Under the pieces are notes generated by a model. The model was not told the DNA's origin. It saw nothing but the letters and a program-made list of their open reading frames with translations, and searched no databases. Shown piece after piece: positions 61,656-64,000 of a stretch of 64,000 nucleotides of DNA. This DNA comes from Himantopus leucocephalus (lineage: Eukaryota; Chordata; Aves; Charadriiformes; Recurvirostridae), in contig RSEF01000031.1 of NCBI GenBank assembly GCA_003993805.1, forward strand, positions 19,843,945 through 19,907,944, given 5' to 3'. Position numbers and translations under genes: made by a program. Every line of letters begins with the position of its first letter. Position 1 is the first letter of the stretch.

Positions 61656-64000
61656 GCCCACAAAACTCAAACCAAAACAAAAACCCTACCCACATATTTG
61701 CAAACAGCCTTGCCAAACCAAGTTGCTTAAACCCAAATGACTTTGCCTTTTGGACTGAAAGCATCCATTTGCCTCTTTCAGTTGGGTATTTAAATTTAAA
61801 CCCATTAACATGCTCTTCAGTCCCTAAATGCCATTACTATGTCACTTCACTGCGGACTTGTAAAACTCTGAATTCTCCCTAATTAAATCTTACTTGGAAA
61901 AATCTAGTTTAGTCTATCTCTCTTGTGCTCAGACAGACATTTTCTTACCAATTTTGATGACTAGATTAAAACCATTTGAAACAAGATGCAAGGCAGAGTG
62001 TTAGTGGGTATGGAATTGGTGAAATTTGCTAAACATGTTCATGGCATAGAGGGAACATGAATGAGCAAAGCTGACTTGTCACTAACGTAATAATTATGAG
62101 TCCTTTGGCTGGCTGTACTTGAGATACTTTCCTGTGTCTGGCATGATCCTAAACATTATAAATTTTTACCTAGTCACACATCTTCAGTGATCCATCACAC
62201 AACATATGAACTTGCATTTAATTACCATGAAATCTTCTGTATTACATGGAAGGTCAACTCCATGTCTTTCTGTAACTTAATTTTTTAACATCCTCTTAAA
62301 AGCAACGGTAGTATTTCTGCAATGTATTCTAAACAAGACACTGAGTCAGCCACATAATCTCTACCATGACCTTTTCCTTCATGTTTATCTCCACCTGCTG
62401 CAAGATGCCCTCAAGAGTATGTAGAAAGGCTACAGCTTTACAGATGCCAAGTCAGCTTAGGTCCACCTAAATTAATACACCCAACAAGAAGTGACTATTT
62501 GACAATTAGTTTGTGGCTATGACTTCATCCTTACACATCCAGAGGTAATGGCTGAAAGCGCTTGAGGTTTTCCACGAAGTGTTCAAAGACATAAACAGAT
62601 CTTCATCTTTGGGGGAGGGGGTGGAAGAGAGGAGTAGGAATTTTTGCCTAGATTCCCCCAAAGGAAAACCATTTTAGAGCATAAGCATTTGCAAAGGAAA
62701 CTATATATTAGAATTTTACTGGGACAGGGTCAAGCACATAAACTGGAGTTAAAAGCCAAAGACGCACTGCTTACTTGTTTCCAGAATGTTTTCTTGCTTC
62801 CTTTATTTGGGAAGAATTATCTGCAAACATCTATAAAGCTGTATCATTACTGCACTTCAAGTTTTCCTCTGAGAGTGAGGGCTAAAACTTTGACTACATG
62901 GTGGTATCTGTATCTACACCAATTTTATCACCTACTTTGCAGTCTTACATCCACACACCAGCCTTCTATGTAAACCACAGCCTACCTGTATTTCTCAGCT
63001 GTAATCAAAAAACAAAGAGAACTTGAAGTTATTTATTATAATGACAATAAAAACAATAGCAGACACTATATGTAAGCTTTAGGAAATAAACCTGTTTAAA
63101 AAGGTGGTAATTTTTTTTTTTAATCCCTCCTGCACTACTTATTTTCTGCAAATACAAGTGACTTTTCAAACAGCACGGAAGGGAGAGCAGATGGGAGCAT
63201 GGATCAGTTGTCTACCACTCTATTTGAAAGCTGGCTTCCAAGTTGAACTGCAAACGGAAAACCAAACTTTTCTTTAGGGAAGGGAAAAAAGTCATCAGTA
63301 CATACTTCTATTTAGTTACCCCTTCACCTGCATGAAAATGCTTATTTTGTAGGTCTTACTGTACACAGAAAAGTCATAGACTTGTGGAAACTGAGAGCCT
63401 GTTAGACCACTTTCAGGAAAAGATTTGCTGTTAAAAGAACATTAAATAATTTCACTTCTGAAATGTAGTTTTGTAGCTGTTTTTCTGGCCTGTCACTTTA
63501 ACTGTGACAAACTGAACCTATAAAAATGTAATGCTTAAGGACAAATAATCATTTTCTTGAAAACTACTTCGCTTTCTTTCAGAGCATTCTCTGCTGTACA
63601 TTAAAACACTCTTTGCCATTTGACCAGTAAGTAGCCACTCAGATGTATTTTGCAACTATCACTTTTGTTTTAAGTATCATCTAGTTGTAGAAGATTCATC
63701 ATAAGACTTATTTACATTCTGGAAGAGTCAGAAAGAGCTATGTTGACATTTGTTGATGGAAGGAAGATGGTGAGAGAAAAGAAAGGGCAAGGAACAGATC
63801 CTGACAGATAGCCTTTTCCACCTACACCACTGTTTCAATTTCAGCTGAGGCTAGTAATAAAGCCAGAAGGTTAAACTACTGTAGAGCTCACTGATGACCT
63901 CCTATTAAAAGCACTTATTAAAAACTGCAGCAGTTTTCTATTGTATGCAGAACAGAAGATACAATAACCAAAATTTGTCCAAGAGATAGCCTCAATTCTT

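Larger units (their letters stand above)
53848..64000. other. AT-rich non-coding or intronic region
   Basis: No exon can be supported with confidence. The A/C excess of the plus strand continues past the CpG island (A runs at 56420, 58609, 60021 and 61634; T runs at 55163 and 63111), which fits a minus-strand transcript arriving from beyond the window. Weak exon-like segments at 56578-56638, 58428-58480 and 61320-61355 were examined and not accepted. Simple repeats are listed separately. Confidence 0.5.

Noticed and set aside
1..64000. tRNA, rRNA, CRISPR array, bacterial operon or endogenous retrovirus
   Set aside because: No cloverleaf-like boxes, no regularly spaced identical repeats, no LTR pairs and no retroviral motifs were found. 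The window is vertebrate nuclear DNA.

Overview
This is a stretch of nuclear genome from a land vertebrate, almost certainly a bird. The best evidence is three fragments of CR1 LINE retrotransposons, at 22014-22230, 27695-27784 and 28785-28943. They have the avian 3' tail built from ATTCTATGA-like units. The rest also fits a bird: AT-rich, repeat-poor non-coding DNA, one sharp CpG island, and assembly gaps placed in a repeat and beside the GC-rich island. No bacterial or viral gene organisation is present. The species cannot be named from the sequence.

Layout. Positions 1 to about 27.7 kb are non-coding with no recognisable gene. They hold a 105-bp nested palindrome with four GATA-type motifs (1869-1973), small diverged tandem duplications, a pyrimidine-rich tract (14284-14520), a short CpG-rich patch followed by a CR1 (21840-22230), and some AT-rich blocks that resemble conserved non-coding elements. 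A 1000-base run of N (27785-28784) lies between two CR1 pieces whose 3' ends point outwards.

From about 29 kb to the end the plus strand looks richer in A and C, and long A runs outnumber long T runs. This is expected if the minus strand is the transcribed (coding-sense) strand. Several segments there look like minus-strand exons with good splice sites: 49451-49582, 48179-48220, 47277-47366 and a terminal exon at 44696-44888. A separate terminal exon candidate lies at 31002-31123, followed by a plausible 3' UTR and poly(A) signal at 29559-29564. I could not match any of the encoded peptides to a known protein. They are hypotheses, because intronic pseudo-exons are common.

A CpG island at about 52.85-53.75 kb is the only clear promoter-like region. 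It has a perfect CRE, GC boxes, a palindromic MARE-like site and a minus-strand TATA box, and is cut by a 100-N gap (53748-53847). Positions 53848-64000 are again AT-rich non-coding or intronic DNA. The most interesting signals are the nested GATA palindrome, a gapless 111-bp duplicated module (42952 and 44260), the CpG island with its compact TATA-to-AATAAA unit, and the unidentified exon chain on the minus strand.
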